Translations under genes and position numbers: made by a program
Assembly (NCBI RefSeq): GCF_004214895.1
Contig: NZ_CP035952.1
Span: forward strand, 3,358,501 to 3,422,500
DNA from: Pseudomonas tructae
GTDB lineage: Bacteria; Pseudomonadota; Gammaproteobacteria; Pseudomonadales; Pseudomonadaceae
Length of the DNA stretch: 64,000 nt
Direction: 5' to 3'
In this document: positions 41,823 to 50,627 of the stretch, piece by piece
How positions within the stretch are numbered: the stretch's first letter is position 1
How the letters are laid out: each line of letters opens with the position of its first letter
The notes under the pieces: model-generated
Database searches by the model: none
The model's input: the letters and a program-made list of their open reading frames with translations, nothing else
Told to the model about the DNA's origin: nothing

Positions 41823-42597
41823 AATCTTCCAGGTAGACGCCTTCTCTGCCAACGCCTTCGGCGGCAACCCGGCGGCGGTGTGCCCGCTCGAAGCCTGGTT
41901 GCCGGACGCGACGCTGCAACAGATCGCCGCCGAGAACAACCTGTCGGAAACCGCTTATGTGGTGCGCAATGGCGAGCTGTTCGAACTGCGCTGGTTTACC
42001 CCCACGGTAGAAGTCGACCTGTGCGGCCATGCCACCCTGGCGAGCGCCTGGGTGCTGTACGAGCAGTTGGGCGAGCAGTGCCAGACCCTGCGTTTTGCCA
42101 CCCGCAGCGGCGAGCTGCGGGTGCAGCGTGATGGCGCGCGCCTGGCCATGGATTTTCCGGCCAGGCAGCCCGTGCCTGTCGCCGTGCCGGACGGTTTGTT
42201 GAAGGCCCTGGGCCTGGATCGGATCGAGGCGTTGTACCGTACCGATGATTACCTGGTGGTAGTCGAAGACCCGGCGCTGATCGCCGACCTGCAGCCGGAC
42301 TTTGCGGCGCTGGCGGCCTTTGACGTGCGCGGCATTGCCGTCACCGCCCGCGGCACGCACTTTGACTTCGTCTCGCGCTGGTTTGGCCCCCGGGTGGGCG
42401 TCAATGAAGACCCGGTGACCGGTTCTGCCCACACCTCGCTGGCCCCCTACTGGGCCGGACGCCTGGGCAAGCCCACACTCACCGCCGAGCAAGGCGGCGC
42501 GCGCAAGGGCCAGTTGCACTGTGAAGTGCGGGACAATGGCAGGGTGATCATCAGTGGTCAGGCAGCGCTGTACATGCGCGGAACGATCTTTATCTGA
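41812..42597 (+). CDS. PhzF-family isomerase/epimerase
   Basis: A 261-residue PhzF/YddE-type protein with the two-fold diaminopimelate-epimerase-like structure: VDAFSANAFGGNPAAVCPL at the start, the catalytic Glu in NNLSETAYVV, the GHATLASAWVL motif, and NEDPVTGSAHTSLAPYWAGRLGK in the second half. Members catalyse proton-shift isomerisation or act on amino-acid-like substrates; the specific substrate is unknown. ATG 41812 is preferred (QLEIFQVDAF is the usual start), with ATG 41803 possible. It overlaps the regulator gene by 11 bases, showing coupled expression. Confidence 0.88.
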   Translation: MQLEIFQVDAFSANAFGGNPAAVCPLEAWLPDATLQQIAAENNLSETAYVVRNGELFELRWFTPTVEVDLCGHATLASAWVLYEQLGEQCQTLRFATRSGELRVQRDGARLAMDFPARQPVPVAVPDGLLKALGLDRIEALYRTDDYLVVVEDPALIADLQPDFAALAAFDVRGIAVTARGTHFDFVSRWFGPRVGVNEDPVTGSAHTSLAPYWAGRLGKPTLTAEQGGARKGQLHCEVRDNGRVIISGQAALYMRGTIFI

Positions 42598-42604
42598 GCA
42601 GGCC

Positions 42605-42634
42605 GATACCTATGCAGATCACGGCATAGGTATC
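42605..42634. terminator. Long perfect hairpin after the phzF-type gene
   Basis: An 11-bp perfect inverted repeat (GATACCTATGC / GCATAGGTATC, 8-nt loop) lies eight bases beyond the stop codon. There is no U-run, so it may be a bidirectional stem or a processing/stability hairpin rather than a true intrinsic terminator. Confidence 0.55.
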
Positions 42635-42716
42635 TCAAGGCCTGCACCTTGCCGCCATCACACAGTTGAGCAATGAGTCGATGCCTACGCCGCGATTATG
42701 CGTGGACCGGTAGATC

Positions 42717-42742
42717 GTATCGCGAGGCAAGCTCGCTCCCAC
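42717..42742. repeat. REP unit (degenerate)
   Basis: GTATCGCGAGGCAAGCTCGCTCCCA, in the convergent gap between the phzF-type gene and the MFS gene. Confidence 0.75.
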
Positions 42743-42812
42743 TTTGGATTTTGCGCGACGCACTGATGGTGTCCGGCTCCCTTCAGTGGGAGCAACTGTT
42801 TTACACAGCTTT

Positions 42813-43988
42813 TTAAAAACTGGCGAGATCTCTATGGGAGCAGGCCTGCCGCGCAATCCACCAGGACAACGGCAAGGTCAACAGCAAGATTGCCGAAAGG
42901 CCCATCACTGCCGCCGTAATGCCAGCGCCATCGCCTATTCGCCCGAACACCACCGGCGCCAATGCACCACCGCCAATGGTGCCGGTGTAGAACAAGGCAA
43001 AAGCCCGATCGCGCTTGCCCGCCCCCGCAAGGTCGGGCACGACGCCGTACAGCACCGAGGAGGTGCCATTGAGCACCAGGCCCAGCAGCGGCAGCAGCAC
43101 CAGCATCGCCGTCAGCGGCAAAAACAGCATCGACACGATCAGCAGCGCGGTCAGCGACTCGGTGAGCCATACGGTTTTCATCATACCGATGCGCGCACCG
43201 AGGTAGCCGCACAGCAACTTGCCAAAGGCGCCGCCAACGAACAACAGCATCAACGCCAGGCCGATACCTGCAGAGCCTGCGCCCTTGTCTTGCAGCAGGA
43301 ACGGCAAAAAGGTGAGAAAGCCCATGCGTACCGCGCTGTCGAGCGTGCCGGTCAGCAGCAAGGCGGCCAGACCGCTGCTGGCATCGTGGCCACTGCCAGT
43401 GACCGCCTTTTGCGGACGCGCCATTGATGATGTGTGCGGCGCAACCAGCCACCAGAGCACAACCGCGGCAGCCAGGCCAAGCAGGCCCAGTACAGTGACG
43501 CTGGTTTGCCAGCTGGCCACCACCAGCAGCAAACCGACCCCGGCGGGCACCAGCATCTTGCCGATATCGCCGGCAACGTTGTACTGCGCCAGCGCCTCTT
43601 TGACCCCACCGTCGGCCTCATGGCTATCGGTGACCAACGACGAGGCCAGCGGGTGCTGAGTACTGGCGCCCAGGCCGCCCAGCAACAGCGCGAACAGCAG
43701 TGCACCCAGGCCACCGGCCTGCCCGGCAACCAGGTAGGCCAGCCCGGCCAGGGCGGTGCCGCCGACCAGCAGACGCTCGCGGCCCCAGCGTTGCGCCGCA
43801 CGGCTGGCCAGCAATTGCAGGCCGGCCATCATTGCGGCGTAGGCACCGCGCAGCAGGCCGACCTGGGCAAAGCTCAGGGCAAACTGAGCCTGCCACAGCG
43901 GCAGCAATACATAGATGACATCGGTCAGGCCATCGTGCACGGCGTGGGCCAGACTGGCAGCAAACAGTGAACGGCGGCGGATGTTCAT
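42813..43988 (-). CDS. MFS transporter, fosmidomycin-resistance (Fsr) like
   Basis: A 391-residue major-facilitator permease with about 12 helices. SLAHAVHDGLTDVIYVLLPLWQAQFALSFAQVGLLRGAYAAMM is typical of the Fsr-like group of drug or metabolite exporters; a central loop (SMARPQKAVTGSGHDASSG) links the two halves. Substrate cannot be read. The last dozen codons, after WWIARQ, are encoded by a REP-like sequence (42835-42858), and the stop falls just beyond it, so the native C-terminus seems to have been replaced. The convergent neighbour is the phzF-type gene. Confidence 0.85.
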   Translation of the reverse strand: MNIRRRSLFAASLAHAVHDGLTDVIYVLLPLWQAQFALSFAQVGLLRGAYAAMMAGLQLLASRAAQRWGRERLLVGGTALAGLAYLVAGQAGGLGALLFALLLGGLGASTQHPLASSLVTDSHEADGGVKEALAQYNVAGDIGKMLVPAGVGLLLVVASWQTSVTVLGLLGLAAAVVLWWLVAPHTSSMARPQKAVTGSGHDASSGLAALLLTGTLDSAVRMGFLTFLPFLLQDKGAGSAGIGLALMLLFVGGAFGKLLCGYLGARIGMMKTVWLTESLTALLIVSMLFLPLTAMLVLLPLLGLVLNGTSSVLYGVVPDLAGAGKRDRAFALFYTGTIGGGALAPVVFGRIGDGAGITAAVMGLSAILLLTLPLSWWIARQACSHRDLASF

Positions 43989-44079
43989 GCACTCAAGGCT
44001 CGGGCGGGAAGACCAGAGCCTTTATAGATCACAGCATTTGCGCATGACCAATACCGATTTCAGCCCGATTGATACCTGA

Positions 44080-45984
44080 TCAGTACACCGCTCCCACCGG
44101 ATAGACGAAGGCATTGACGTCATAGAACGGCGTACGCTCATAGAACCAGTGCAGGCGGGCGCTAGGGCTGGCGGCAAAGGCCTTGTCGCTCTTGAGTTTC
44201 TTGTCGAACTCGGCCTTGAGCTGCGGGCTTTGGGCGAGCATCTTGCGCGCCATCGGCTCCATCACGTATTCCTCAGGCTCTTCGGCCGCCACCAGGGTCG
44301 AGTTGAAAAAGCCCCAGGCCCAGAACGAGTCAGGGCTTTCGGGGTACAGCAGGTTGACCGCCAGCACGCCCAATGGCTGATCGGTATCGATCAGCACGGA
44401 GCCTGCCGGGAAGGTCTGCAAGCGCTCCAGCGGCTTGGCCACGCCACTGACCAGCAAGCGCCCTTCGTAGCCCGGGATCTGGTTGCTTTGGGTGCGATCG
44501 GGCTCGAAGCCACCCGCCACCTTGACCTCGTCCATGCGATACAGCGTCACCGCAATCGGCGTCGGCTTGTCGAGGGTGGTCATGCGGATGCCATGGGCCT
44601 TGAGCCGGGCAATCACCTCGCGCCACTGCCCCGGCACCACATACTGGCGAGGCCGTTTGACCACCAGGTCCGGCTCGGTGTTGCCCGTGACCGGCACGCT
44701 GAGTTTTTTTGCGGTGTTGCTCCAGACAATGGTCCTGGCGCCGGTGATGGGCGACTGCTCGTAGCGGTAGTCACCGACGGTAAAGGCCGTGGCCTGGGCC
44801 TTGCCCGGTTTCCAGGTCAGGGTCACCTGCTCCTGGGCTTCAAGGCGTTCGCGGTCCTGGCGGATGGCTTCGTTGAGCGACAGCGCCTGGTCGCCGATCA
44901 CCTGGAACATGCTCTTGAGCATCACGTAATTGCCCAGCACCTGGGTCTGGTACGGGTGCAAGGCGTGTTGCTCGATCAGGATCGAGGGTACGTTGCGGAT
45001 ATCGCCGTACTGGTTGGAGAAGCGTGCCAAGTCAGTGCGGTACGGGTAGTAACCCTGGCTGGGGTCCTGGTTGCTGTTGAGGCTGATGCACTCGTGCACC
45101 ACATGGCCGTCGGCTTCCAGCGCCTGGTACACCGGCGCGCGCATGACCGTGTCCATCCAGGCACTGCTGGCCGGCGACCAGCCATTGCCGTTATGGCAGT
45201 AGGAACTGTCGTAGGGGTACATGGCGCCGTCAGTGGAATGGGTGTCGGCAAAAAAACTCAGCTGGTAGGTGTTGAACACCCAGGCGACGTTACGGATCTC
45301 GGCGCTGTCGAGCTTGGTGAAATCACGGTTGAGGTTGTAGTTCAGGCCATTGACCCGCCAACCGGTTTCGTCCGGGCCATTCTGATTGATCCGTCCGTAG
45401 GCGCTGCGGCGCAGGTCGCCGTCGACGTTGACGGTGGGAATGAACAGGATGTTGACCTTCTCCAGCAAGGCGGCCAGCGGCTTGTCACCGGTGGTCATGT
45501 CACGCAGGAGCATGAACATTGCATCCTTGCCATTGGCTTCGCCAGGATGGATCTGCGCCTCGACCAAGATTGTCGGTTTGCCCGACTCATTGAGCCCGGC
45601 CGGCGACTTGTCAACCTCAAGGGAGGCAATGGCCATCAACATCGGGTGGCCTTCGGCGCTTTTCTCCGGCAGGTCGTTGAGCACGATACTGCCCCCGGAG
45701 GCCGCGGCCAGGCGGGTCATGTAGGCGCGGGTTTCGTCGTAGTTGCTGGTCTGGCGAAATTCGCTGGCCTCAGCCTGGGTGATCAGTGGGTTGTCCGGCT
45801 TGGCCAGGTAACGGATGCTGGTCAGGGTCTGGGCAAACATCGGCGGCAGAATGCGCTGCTTGGCAGCCGGCAGGTAGCCGCTATCGTCGATATAGGACGG
45901 TGCGCTGGGCAACACCGCCAGGGCTGGCAGATTGGCGCCCAGCAACAGCGCGACAACGAGGGGCTGCAAAAGCGGGTGTTTCAT
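44080..45984 (-). CDS. M14-family zinc carboxypeptidase, secreted
   Basis: A 634-residue protein with a signal peptide (MKHPLLQPLVVALLLGANLPALA). The M14 zinc site is visible: His and Glu in VEAQIHPGEANGKDAMFMLLR, and the third ligand His in LSFFADTHSTDGAMYPYD, with NLNRDFTKLDSAEIRNV between them, as in carboxypeptidases. A C-terminal half of about 250 residues beyond the peptidase fold (from WKPGKAQATAF) is less recognisable. It probably trims peptides or peptidoglycan-derived peptides in the periplasm or outside. It stands alone, with no operon partner. Confidence 0.85.
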   Translation of the reverse strand: MKHPLLQPLVVALLLGANLPALAVLPSAPSYIDDSGYLPAAKQRILPPMFAQTLTSIRYLAKPDNPLITQAEASEFRQTSNYDETRAYMTRLAAASGGSIVLNDLPEKSAEGHPMLMAIASLEVDKSPAGLNESGKPTILVEAQIHPGEANGKDAMFMLLRDMTTGDKPLAALLEKVNILFIPTVNVDGDLRRSAYGRINQNGPDETGWRVNGLNYNLNRDFTKLDSAEIRNVAWVFNTYQLSFFADTHSTDGAMYPYDSSYCHNGNGWSPASSAWMDTVMRAPVYQALEADGHVVHECISLNSNQDPSQGYYPYRTDLARFSNQYGDIRNVPSILIEQHALHPYQTQVLGNYVMLKSMFQVIGDQALSLNEAIRQDRERLEAQEQVTLTWKPGKAQATAFTVGDYRYEQSPITGARTIVWSNTAKKLSVPVTGNTEPDLVVKRPRQYVVPGQWREVIARLKAHGIRMTTLDKPTPIAVTLYRMDEVKVAGGFEPDRTQSNQIPGYEGRLLVSGVAKPLERLQTFPAGSVLIDTDQPLGVLAVNLLYPESPDSFWAWGFFNSTLVAAEEPEEYVMEPMARKMLAQSPQLKAEFDKKLKSDKAFAASPSARLHWFYERTPFYDVNAFVYPVGAVY

Positions 45985-46057
45985 GATCGATCCCTGTCAT
46001 GAGTGGCAGGTGCTCACCTTAAACCACAATGTGTAACCAGACGAGAGCCAGGCCACC

Positions 46058-46387
46058 ATGCTCGACAACCTGTTCGATCCCCTCCCCGCTGCGGGTGCGC
46101 AAGAACACTTTGAACAACTGCTGACCCGGCCGGGTGTGCGAATCGAGCGCATCGTCTCCCATGGCCAGGCCAGCCCGCCGGGGTTCTGGTACAACCAGGC
46201 GCAGGGGGAATGGGTGGTGTTGCTGGCGGGGTCGGCCGGCGTACGACTGGAACATGAAGCGGCCGAACGGGTGCTGCGGCCGGGGGATTTTCTCGACATT
46301 CCGGCGCACTGCCGGCACCGGGTCGAATGGACCGACAGCACCCAGGCCACGGTGTGGCTGGGTGTGCATTATGGCGCCGGGATTTAA
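46058..46387 (+). CDS. Small cupin-domain protein
   Basis: A 109-residue single-domain cupin. The two cupin motifs are visible: PPGFWYNQAQGEWVVLLAGSAGV (motif 1, without the full His pair) and LRPGDFLDIPAHCRHRVEWT (motif 2, His present). Many such proteins are metal-dependent enzymes or small-molecule binders; function is not assignable. Its last four bases overlap the end of the convergent DUF2199 gene. Confidence 0.8.
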   Translation: MLDNLFDPLPAAGAQEHFEQLLTRPGVRIERIVSHGQASPPGFWYNQAQGEWVVLLAGSAGVRLEHEAAERVLRPGDFLDIPAHCRHRVEWTDSTQATVWLGVHYGAGI

Positions 46388-46872
46388 GCGAATACCACGC
46401 TGTATTCATGGGCGCGATGCAGGGATATCCCGTTGACTTGCTCCACTGCCAGCGGGTGGCTGCTGGTGCTTAGCGTCACGCTGGGGCGCGAGGTCGGACC
46501 GCTCAGTTGCAGCTGACCTTCGAGCCCCAGGGTCTGTGGCAGCGTCGGGATACTGTTGGCCAGACGCACGGCAAAGGGCGGTTCGTCAGCCTGATGCTCA
46601 TCACGCCACAGCTCGCAGACCCGCTCAAAATCGCTCGGTTGCAGTTCGACCCAGATGCCGATGCAGTAGTTGTCGTTTTGCTCCGCCATGGCCAGTGGCA
46701 GCAATGCCCGCAGGAAATACCGCTCGCCAGCGATCACACACCAGTCGTTGTTGTGCCTGGCGTTGTGTTCGCGTTCCTCGGGGCTTAGCGCGAACAACGC
46801 ATCGGGTCGGCGAAACGCCAGCTCCCCTGGGTCATGCGCATGGTCCGCGCCGCACTGACTGCACGTGTTCAA
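46384..46872 (-). CDS. DUF2199 family protein, TTG start
   Basis: A 162-residue protein of the DUF2199 family: NTCSQCGADH at the start (a CxxC pair, possible zinc ribbon), then SPEEREHNARHNNDWCVIAGERYFLRALLPL and YCIGIWVELQPSDFERVCELW. The start is set at TTG 46872 because a full AGGAGG lies eight bases upstream of it; a TTG five codons earlier would place the Shine-Dalgarno sequence inside the gene. Function unknown. It is convergent with the cupin gene (4-bp overlap of stop codons). Confidence 0.78.
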   Translation of the reverse strand: MNTCSQCGADHAHDPGELAFRRPDALFALSPEEREHNARHNNDWCVIAGERYFLRALLPLAMAEQNDNYCIGIWVELQPSDFERVCELWRDEHQADEPPFAVRLANSIPTLPQTLGLEGQLQLSGPTSRPSVTLSTSSHPLAVEQVNGISLHRAHEYSVVFA

Positions 46873-47056
46873 AGCTGCCTCCTGCAATAGATCGAGTCGT
46901 TTGGGCTGGCGACTCTATCAGGCTCGCAGGGCAAAGTTGAGCTGCGACTGATTGCCCCAACCGGTTAACCGCTGTTTTTCCGGTCTATGGTTAAGGGTCA
47001 AGCCCTTGCAACCCACCTGCGCAGGACGCTCAGGTGCTCACTCAGAGGAATGCCTC

Positions 47057-47806
47057 ATGGACGAGAAACCACTACTGCGCAAATGCCTCGGACTGCTCTA
47101 CAGCCTGTTCTGCTATGTCTTTTCGATGCTGGTACTGGTGTATTTCGTGGGCTTTATCGGGCCGCCGCAGGTGCCCAAGGACATCAACTCGGGGCCGGCG
47201 ACTGCCTGGTATTTCGCCGCTTTGATCGATGTAGCGCTGATCAGCCTGTTCGCCCTGCAACACAGCGGCATGGCCCGCAAAGGCTTCAAATCATTCTGGT
47301 TGCAATGGGTGGTAGCGCCTATCGAAAGGGCCACCTATGTACTGTTCAGCAGCCTGGCGCTGAGCCTGATGTTCCTGCTCTGGCAACCGATCCCGCTGAC
47401 CCTTTGGGATATCGAGACACCTGCGGCTCGCGGGCTGATCAACGGCCTTTACTGGCTCGGCTGGATCATCGTCTTGCTGGCCACCTTCCTGCTCAGCCAC
47501 TTCGAACTGTTCGGCCTCAAGCAGGCCGTGGATGCTTTTCGCCCGCACGGGAGCGAAGCGTTCACCTTCAAAACACCGTGGTTGTACGAATTGGTGCGTC
47601 ACCCGCTGTACCTGGGTTTTCTCATAACCTTCTGGGCGACCCCGCACATGACGGTCGGGCATTTGCTGTTTGCCGGGGTGAGTACCGTGTACATCCTGAT
47701 TGGCACGCTGCTGGAGGAGAAAGATCTGCAGCAGCTGTTTGGCGAGCAGTATCGGCAGTACCAGCGCCGGGTGGGTATGTTGTTGCCGTTTCTGCGGCGC
47801 AGGTAG
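47057..47806 (+). CDS. mddA: Methanethiol S-methyltransferase (MddA-like) membrane protein
   Basis: A 249-residue membrane protein with five or six helices, of the NnrU/isoprenylcysteine methyltransferase-like group. C-terminal motifs WLYELVRHPLYLGFLITFWATPHMTVGHLLFA and LLEEKDLQQLFGEQYRQYQRRV match MddA, which methylates methanethiol to dimethyl sulfide with S-adenosylmethionine. The start is ATG 47057 (MDEKPLL), with GAGGAA upstream; a longer frame to 46952 lacks homology. The symbol is by similarity only; no sulfur gene is directly beside it. Confidence 0.78.
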   Translation: MDEKPLLRKCLGLLYSLFCYVFSMLVLVYFVGFIGPPQVPKDINSGPATAWYFAALIDVALISLFALQHSGMARKGFKSFWLQWVVAPIERATYVLFSSLALSLMFLLWQPIPLTLWDIETPAARGLINGLYWLGWIIVLLATFLLSHFELFGLKQAVDAFRPHGSEAFTFKTPWLYELVRHPLYLGFLITFWATPHMTVGHLLFAGVSTVYILIGTLLEEKDLQQLFGEQYRQYQRRVGMLLPFLRRR

Positions 47807-47810
47807 ATGA

Positions 47811-47858
47811 ATCGCGGGGCAAGCCCGCTCACATTGTCAGCCTTGGTGCCCCGCGATG
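47811..47858. repeat. Inverted REP pair (second copy decayed)
   Basis: ATCGCGGGGCAAGCCCGCTC followed by a decayed inverse copy ending GGTGCCCCGCGATG, after the mddA-like gene. Confidence 0.75.
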
Positions 47859-47970
47859 CACCCTAATTAATGCACCAAAAGCATCAATCCTCTGCAGCAA
47901 ACCCAATTGCTGCACCAATGACCATTACCTATCCTCGATCACACCCCAACTGCACTCCAGGAACCCGATC

Positions 47971-48945
47971 ATGGTCATGCACATCCGCCTTCAACACACC
48001 GGCGCTCCGCAGGTCTTGCACTGCCAACCGACCACCGCGCAAGCCCCCGGTCCCGGCGAGGTCTGGCTCGACCAGGCGGCGATCGGCGTGAACCCGCTGG
48101 ACGTCAGCCAGCGCAAGGGCGATGTGCCAATCCCCTTGCCCTCGGGCCTTGGCCTGGAAGGCGCTGGCACCGTGGCGGCGATCGGCGCGGGGGTCACCGG
48201 GGTCAAGCTCGGTGACCGCGTCGGCTATGCCACCGGCCCGCTGGGCGCCTACGCCAGCGCCCGGCTGTACCCCGCCGAGCGCCTGGTCAAACTGCCGGAC
48301 AACCTCGGCCTGGACGCCGCCGCAGCGCTGCTGTTCAAGGGCATCACCGCCCAGTACCTGCTGCACAGCACTTACCCGGTCGGCCCCGGCACCCGTGTGA
48401 TGATCTACGGCGCCGCCGGTGCCTTGGGGCAGTTGATGGTGCCCTGGGCCAAGCACCTGGGGGCGTTTGTCGTCGGCGTGGTGTCGAAGCCGCAAAGCGT
48501 CGCCCGCGCCCGGGCCGCTGGCTGCGACGAGGTGCTGGTGTTCGATGCCGCCACCCTGGCCGCGCAGGTCCTGGAGGCGACCCAAGGGCAGAAGGTCGAT
48601 GTGGTCTACGACCCGATTGGCCGGCTGTCCTTTGCGGCCTCGCTCGATAGCCTGCGACCACGCGGCCTGCTGGTGTCCTGCGGCATGGCCTCGGGCGCAC
48701 CGCCCGCCATTGAGCTGGGCACCCTCAACGCCAAGGGCTCGCTGTTTGTCACCCGCCCGTCCCTGGCCGCGCACACGGCCAGCGTTGCCGAGTACCAGCA
48801 CCGCGCCCAGGAGGTGCTGCGGGCGGTGGCGGCAGGTATCATCCGCCCCGCAATCTGGCAGCGCTATGCGCTGGCCGATGCCGCTGTGGCGCATCAAGAC
48901 CTGCAGTCAGGACACTCACAGGGCGCGATCATCCTGACGCCCTGA
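47971..48945 (+). CDS. Zinc-independent NADPH:quinone oxidoreductase (MDR family)
   Basis: A 324-residue medium-chain reductase of the quinone oxidoreductase type. It has the N-terminal GroES-like domain (GEVWLDQAAIGVNPLDVSQRKGDVPIPLPSGLGLEGAGTV), the NADPH-binding motif RVMIYGAAGALGQLMVPWAKHLGA, and no zinc-binding cysteine cluster. Enzymes of this type reduce quinones or reactive alkenes. The start is ATG 47971 with AGGA nine bases upstream. The LysR gene starts 17 bases downstream and the two are co-directional, so the regulator may be cotranscribed. Confidence 0.9.
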   Translation: MVMHIRLQHTGAPQVLHCQPTTAQAPGPGEVWLDQAAIGVNPLDVSQRKGDVPIPLPSGLGLEGAGTVAAIGAGVTGVKLGDRVGYATGPLGAYASARLYPAERLVKLPDNLGLDAAAALLFKGITAQYLLHSTYPVGPGTRVMIYGAAGALGQLMVPWAKHLGAFVVGVVSKPQSVARARAAGCDEVLVFDAATLAAQVLEATQGQKVDVVYDPIGRLSFAASLDSLRPRGLLVSCGMASGAPPAIELGTLNAKGSLFVTRPSLAAHTASVAEYQHRAQEVLRAVAAGIIRPAIWQRYALADAAVAHQDLQSGHSQGAIILTP

Positions 48946-48962
48946 CCCACCGAGGTAACCCC

Positions 48963-49886
48963 ATGGACCCGTTCGACAGTCGCAAGACCGATGAATTTGC
49001 CACCTTGCTGGTGTTGTTCGAACACGGTTCGTTTGCCGCTGCCGGGCGCCTGCTGCAGCGCCACCCCTCGGTGCTGTCCAAACGCCTGGGGACGCTGGAG
49101 CAGCGTTTAGGGATTCGCCTGGTCGAGCGCACCACCCGTCAATTGCGCTTTACCGACGAAGGCGCACGGCTGGTGGAGCACCTGCGCCAGGCCGCGAGCC
49201 TGATCAGCGAGGCCGAGCGCGAAGCCGCCCAAGGGGCGACCCAGGTCCGTGGCCGGCTGCGCATCGCCCTGCCCTCGTCCATGGGACGCTTGTGGCTGAG
49301 CCCGATGCTCGCCGAGTTCGCTCTGGCGTATCCGCAGGTATCGCTGCATGCCGAGTACGCCGAGCGCTTTGTCGATATCGTCGCCGAAGGCTTCGATGCC
49401 GCCATCCGCATTGGCGAGCTGGCCGACAGTCGCCTGGTGGCGCGCAAGCTGTGCGAGCATCGGCGCATCCTGTGCGCAGCGCCCGTCTATCTACAACGCC
49501 ATGGCGAACCGCAGACTCCCGCCGAGCTTGCCAACCACAACTGCCTGGGCTTCACCGGGCTACGCTCCTACCCGCAATGGCACCTGGCCAGCGAAGGCCG
49601 GCAGCACTCGGTCAAAGTACAGGGTTCGCTGGTCAGCAACGACAATGAGGCACTGCTTGGCGCCGCCTGCGCCGGGGTGGGAATTCTGGCGGGTGGGGAT
49701 TGGTTGATGCAGCAGGACCTGGACAACGGTCGCCTGGTGCGGGTGCTGCCCAACTGGCAACTGGATGCCGAGGCCGGTATTTACTTCGTCCGCCCTGGGG
49801 CCCGTTACAACAGCGCGGCGACCATGGCCTTCAAGCAGTGGATCGAGGCGCGTTTCGCCCAGGGTGCGCCCTGGCGCTCGGCTTGA
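48963..49886 (+). CDS. LysR-family transcriptional regulator
   Basis: A 307-residue LysR protein: helix-turn-helix (FATLLVLFEHGSFAAAGRLLQRHPSVLSKRLGTLEQRLGIRLVERTTRQLRFTDEG) and an effector domain (GRLRIALPSSMGRLWLSPMLAEFALAYPQVSLHAEYAERFVDIVAEGFDAAIRIG) of the CrgA/DmlR-like group. It is 17 bases after the oxidoreductase gene in the same direction; regulating that gene is a reasonable guess. Unlike the remnant at 17.7 kb, it is complete. Confidence 0.93.
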   Translation: MDPFDSRKTDEFATLLVLFEHGSFAAAGRLLQRHPSVLSKRLGTLEQRLGIRLVERTTRQLRFTDEGARLVEHLRQAASLISEAEREAAQGATQVRGRLRIALPSSMGRLWLSPMLAEFALAYPQVSLHAEYAERFVDIVAEGFDAAIRIGELADSRLVARKLCEHRRILCAAPVYLQRHGEPQTPAELANHNCLGFTGLRSYPQWHLASEGRQHSVKVQGSLVSNDNEALLGAACAGVGILAGGDWLMQQDLDNGRLVRVLPNWQLDAEAGIYFVRPGARYNSAATMAFKQWIEARFAQGAPWRSA

Positions 49887-49902
49887 GTGTGCGCAGAAGA
49901 TT

Positions 49903-49950
49903 ATCGCGGGGCAAGCCCGCTCCTACGGTGGGTTTGCAGGAGCGGGATTG
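49903..49950. repeat. REP unit with partial inverse copy
   Basis: ATCGCGGGGCAAGCCCGCTC and a partial inverse GCAGGAGCGGGATTG lie in the convergent gap between lysR and nfuA. Confidence 0.8.
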
Positions 49951-49960
49951 AAGCCTGACT

Positions 49961-50554
<594 letters not shown>

Positions 50555-50627
50555 TCACAGACTTGCCGGCAGTTTACGCCAACCTGGCCGCCGAACAAAG
50601 TCCTAGTGTTTTTGTCAAGATAGTTTC

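Noticed and set aside
7253..49950. Recurring GCGGGGCAAGCCCGCTCCCA palindromes as a CRISPR array
   Set aside because: They are scattered singly or in inverted pairs between genes, without regular spacers; they are REP elements.
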